A stretch of 64,000 nucleotides of DNA from Lachnospiraceae bacterium (GTDB taxonomy: Bacteria > Bacillota > Clostridia > Lachnospirales > Lachnospiraceae): NCBI GenBank assembly GCA_024695145.1, contig JAILIS010000034.1, forward strand, positions 1-64,000, read 5' to 3'. The notes beneath the pieces were generated by a model, which ran no database searches, was not told the DNA's origin, and worked only from the letters and a program-made list of their open reading frames with translations. Within the stretch, counting starts at the first letter, position 1, and each line of letters begins with the position of its first letter. Both the position numbers and the translations under genes were made by a program. Positions 61,293 through 64,000 of the stretch are shown here, piece by piece.

Positions 61293-62788
61293 AATGAAGC
61301 TTTCTCCTTTTCTATCAGTTCTGCAAATTCTTCAGGCGGAAGGGGTTTTGAAAAATAGTACCCCTGGATAAGATCGCACCCCATACTCTTGAGTTTATCA
61401 AACTGTGCCTGTTCTTCAACACCTTCCGCAACGACCGGCACGCCGAGGAATTTTGAGATATCCATCACCAGTTCGCAAAGTTTAAGACTCTTATCATCAT
61501 TCAGCATGTTTCTTACAAATTTCATGTCCATCTTCAGGACGTCTATAGGGATCGTAGTCAGCATATTGAGCGATGAATAGCCGGACCCGAAGTCGTCCAT
61601 CTCGATCCTGAAGCCCTTATCTCTCAGGCTGTTCACAACTTCTATGAGACGGGCCGCATTATCGGAATAAGCACTCTCGGTTATCTCGAGCAGCATGTCA
61701 TTTGTCGTAAGTCCGTTCTTTTCAAGTATGGCCAGAAGATTTTCCTCAAGTTTCGGATCGTATATATCGATCCTTGAAACATTTACCGACACCGGAACGG
61801 TCATATCGTATTTTTCCTTCCAGCGTGCGATCTGCGCACCGGCCTCCTCCCACACGAACCTGTCAAGTTTCTGAACAAGACCGTTTCCTTCGAACAGCGG
61901 TATAAAATCACCCGGGCTGATCATCCCCAGTTCCGGATGTTTCCATCTGATAAGTGCCTCCTCACTCTTAAGATGCGGCACGTCACCGGAGATACCGTAC
62001 TTTGGCTGGAAATACACGACAAAATCATGATTTTTAATGGATGAATCCATATCCTGTATCAGCCGCTCGTGATACAGCTGTTCATCATGAAGCCTGCTGT
62101 CATAATAGGAGAGCGTCTTGGTATAATCCCTGCGCAGATCGTCACATGCGAGCTTCGCGTGATCGAACCATGTCTCCGGGGAATCCTTTTTATCAACATC
62201 TTTGTTGATACCGATACGAAGCCTGATCTTTGCAGGTGTGCTCAGCACCTTTTCAAGCTTGCCGGTGACTCTTTTTACGAGTCCGGTATAGTCATCGAGT
62301 CCCGTCTGGTATATGTAGAACGTATCTGCCGACATACGGCAAGCAATACCGAAGTTTTCGCCGAGCTCGTCCAAGATCGCCGACGCAACGCTCTTTAATA
62401 CGGCGTCGCCTTCGCTGCGTCCGTATATCTCGTTTATAAGGTGAAAATGCTCGATATCGAGGACGATGGCATCCATCGGACCGGCGCCGAAATGCTCTAT
62501 CTGCCTGATGTACTCGAAGAAAAAATCACCGGAGTAAAGTCCTGTCAGATGATCCGTTTCGGCGGAATCAATAAGGGTTTTCTTCTCATACAGATCGATG
62601 ATCCTCTCACATCTGGCAAGGATGACCTCGGGCATGTTATAAGGCTTCTTGATAAAATCATCTGCCCCGGCCCTGATACTTGCGACCTCGGCTTCATTGT
62701 CCTGAGTCATGACTATTATCGGTATACCGGTCAGCCCCGGATCCGATCTGCAGGTCCTGAGCACTTCCTCACCGCTTTTAACCGGCAT
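61289..62788 (-). CDS. REC-GGDEF-EAL protein, 3' part of a gene split by an in-frame TAG
   Basis: The frame of 499 residues begins at the ATG of the REC phospho-site loop (LLDLLMPVKSG) and continues through the rest of REC, GGDEF and EAL. The GGDEF site is degenerate (CRMSADTFYIY), so cyclase activity is unlikely. The EAL site is intact: SEEALIRWKHPELG near 262, LEITESAY near 355 and DDFGSGYSSLNML near 388. It is thus a c-di-GMP phosphodiesterase, now without a complete receiver. It overlaps the HPt gene by 4 bp. Confidence 0.9.
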   Translation of the reverse strand: MPVKSGEEVLRTCRSDPGLTGIPIIVMTQDNEAEVASIRAGADDFIKKPYNMPEVILARCERIIDLYEKKTLIDSAETDHLTGLYSGDFFFEYIRQIEHFGAGPMDAIVLDIEHFHLINEIYGRSEGDAVLKSVASAILDELGENFGIACRMSADTFYIYQTGLDDYTGLVKRVTGKLEKVLSTPAKIRLRIGINKDVDKKDSPETWFDHAKLACDDLRRDYTKTLSYYDSRLHDEQLYHERLIQDMDSSIKNHDFVVYFQPKYGISGDVPHLKSEEALIRWKHPELGMISPGDFIPLFEGNGLVQKLDRFVWEEAGAQIARWKEKYDMTVPVSVNVSRIDIYDPKLEENLLAILEKNGLTTNDMLLEITESAYSDNAARLIEVVNSLRDKGFRIEMDDFGSGYSSLNMLTTIPIDVLKMDMKFVRNMLNDDKSLKLCELVMDISKFLGVPVVAEGVEEQAQFDKLKSMGCDLIQGYYFSKPLPPEEFAELIEKEKASL

Positions 62789-62878
62789 CAGAAGATCGAG
62801 GAGTACGAGTGAGAAACTTCCTGCCGACGCATAAAGCTGATCAAGTGCCTGCTGCCCGTTCTCGGCATATACAACATC

Positions 62879-62983
62879 CTATTCGCTCTGAAGGATATTA
62901 CCCAGTATCTCCCGGTTGATAAGTTCGTCATCAACAACGAGAACCTTCCTTCTGACTCTTTTATCGTGCATTATCCGTTCCAT
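62879..62983 (-). pseudogene. 5' fragment of the REC-GGDEF-EAL gene, ended by TAG
   Basis: From ATG 62983, 2 bp after the aldo/keto reductase stop, the frame reads RRKVLVVDDELINREILGN, then ILQSE and TAG (62881-62879). It continues DVVYAENGQQALDQL and joins the downstream frame in phase. VVDDE and LLDLLMP are the two acidic sites of one receiver domain. The interrupted codon is normally Tyr or Phe in such receivers; a TAT/TAC-to-TAG change would suffice. Together with the 61289-62788 part the original protein had about 564 residues. Confidence 0.75.
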
Positions 62984-62984
62984 G

Positions 62985-64000
62985 TTACACCACCCTGTCC
63001 AGTAAATCCGCAGCTTCATTCATCAGATCTATGATCGGCAGATGCTGGGGGCATACACCCTCGCACTGTCCGCATCTGATGCAGTCAGCAGCCTTTCCGC
63101 TCCTTTGAATGAGCGATCCGTAATAATTCTTTGCACGCCAGTCATCCGGATACCGCCTGAGCGTATTCACCGTCCTGAAAACATCCGGAATGCTGATCTT
63201 TGAAGGACAGCCTTCACAGCAGTATCTGCAGGCCGTACATCCTATCTGCGACATTGCAAGAAGTTTATTCGTAACCTCGTCGATTATTTGCAGCTCGTCA
63301 TCGGCCATAGGTTCAAAATTGCTGAATGTTTTAATATTATCTTCCATCTGGGAGATATCGGACATTCCCGAAAGGACCGTCATGACCCCGGGAAGGGACG
63401 CAACAAATCTCAATGCCCATGAAGCAACGGATTTGTCCGGCCTGCGGGCTTTGAACACAGCCTCTATTTCAGGATCCATGTCCGCAAGCATACCGCCTCT
63501 TACAGGCTCCATTATGATGATGGGGATCCCTCTTTTATGCAGTATGTCATACAGCGCCTGTGAACGCACGACCGGATTGGTCCTGTCAAGATAATTGAGC
63601 TGGATCTGTACGAACTCGGTCTCGGGATGATCATCGAGAACCTTTTCCAGAAGCTCGGGACTGCCATGGAATGAAAATCCGAAATGCCTGATCTTTCCCT
63701 CGGCCTTTTTCTTCATACACCAGCCGAAGCTGTCGTATTTTTCATGAAGCTCATAATTGTTGCCCTCTTCTATGGAATGAAGAAGATAAAAATCGAAATA
63801 TCCCGCTCCCGTGCGCTCGAGCTGATCATTGAATATCCGCTCGATATCCTCAGGTTTTCTCATCTCCCATGCCGGAAGCTTAGTGGCAAGCATAAAGCTG
63901 TCTCTCGGATACCTTTTGACTATGGCCTCTCTGGCAGCGACCTCTGATTTTCCCTCATGATATATATAGGCTGTATCGAAATAATTCATACCTGCCTGCA
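62985..64000 (-). CDS. Aldo/keto reductase with C-terminal 4Fe-4S domain (5' end outside the window)
   Basis: The frame is open through the right edge; the first Met seen (63989) is internal to AGMNYFDTAYIYHEG, so the true start lies beyond. The barrel keeps FDTAYIYHEG and FYLLHSIEEG. The C-terminal part has CTACRYCCEGCP and CIRCGQCEGVCPQHLP, two clusters of cysteines for Fe-S centres. These proteins are common oxidoreductases in Clostridia; the substrate is unknown. It precedes the signalling cluster by 2 bp and may share its transcript. Confidence 0.9.
   Translation of the reverse strand, partial: QAGMNYFDTAYIYHEGKSEVAAREAIVKRYPRDSFMLATKLPAWEMRKPEDIERIFNDQLERTGAGYFDFYLLHSIEEGNNYELHEKYDSFGWCMKKKAEGKIRHFGFSFHGSPELLEKVLDDHPETEFVQIQLNYLDRTNPVVRSQALYDILHKRGIPIIIMEPVRGGMLADMDPEIEAVFKARRPDKSVASWALRFVASLPGVMTVLSGMSDISQMEDNIKTFSNFEPMADDELQIIDEVTNKLLAMSQIGCTACRYCCEGCPSKISIPDVFRTVNTLRRYPDDWRAKNYYGSLIQRSGKAADCIRCGQCEGVCPQHLPIIDLMNEAADLLDRVV

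Noticed and set aside
51408..62983. Stop-codon recoding (TAG or TGA read as an amino acid)
   Set aside because: Two different stop codons are involved, the expected residues differ (acidic, aromatic, Gly), and both TAG and TGA end normal genes here, for example the SEC-C gene, azlD and cinA.

Overview
This window looks like a chromosomal segment of a Clostridia bacterium, most likely a Lachnospiraceae member. The basis is moderate GC, Firmicutes gene families (RqcH, RibU with an FMN riboswitch, DegV, a YtrA-type GntR operon, AzlCD), a BMP-type nucleoside importer, and large cache/hybrid-kinase and REC-GGDEF-EAL signalling genes. No rRNA, CRISPR or intact insertion sequence was seen. The left edge carries the tail of a possible transposase and the right edge cuts an aldo/keto reductase.

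Layout. 1-3.3 kb: possible transposase tail, tRNA-Pro(AGG) with its terminator, an unknown gene, then infC-rpmI-rplT-degV behind a leader with an attenuator hairpin. 3.3-9 kb: thrS, a SEC-C protein and three unknown genes. 8.5-16.7 kb: a long housekeeping operon read leftward from one strong promoter (yicC, gmk, rpoZ, rimO, pgsA, cinA-C, a B12/radical SAM gene, an ABC-F gene, greA). 16.8-18.9 kb: rqcH and an SCP2-like gene. 19-24.5 kb: a nucleoside ABC importer with xpt. 24.8-26.4 kb: a small unknown gene, then an FMN-riboswitch operon of ribU and a stand-alone riboflavin kinase. 26.4-36.2 kb: one leftward run of MBOAT acyltransferase, SGNH-like partner, L,D-transpeptidase, aroF, tyrA, aroA, aroC and an AroE-AroK-AroQ triple fusion. 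36.3-47 kb: chemoreceptor, PfkB kinase with AGE isomerase, tex, GntR-ABC operon, radical SAM and MATE genes. 47-52.9 kb: 5'-nucleotidase lipoprotein, then an accessory patch, then a GMP synthase lacking its glutaminase domain. 53-57 kb: azlCD and phosphatidylserine/phosphatidylethanolamine genes with a flippase-like protein. 57-64 kb: a c-di-GMP/two-component cluster, a ComEC-like metallo-hydrolase and the aldo/keto reductase.

Most unusual parts. (1) At 49.19-50.91 kb two arrays of a 62-bp hairpin repeat closely flank a single PD-(D/E)XK-like nuclease gene. (2) A dispersed structured element of about 80 bp occurs at 2.26, 7.84, 25.18 and 51.67 kb; its stems covary and its loops are GAA, GTA or GAAA on one strand. 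(3) Three otherwise well-formed reading frames carry one premature stop each: a Nif11-like double-glycine precursor (TAG), a response regulator (TAG) and a sensor kinase (TGA). (4) Three genes have a -10 box 6 or 7 bp before the ATG and no ribosome binding site, so they may be leaderless. All assignments come from reading the sequence; no database search was run.
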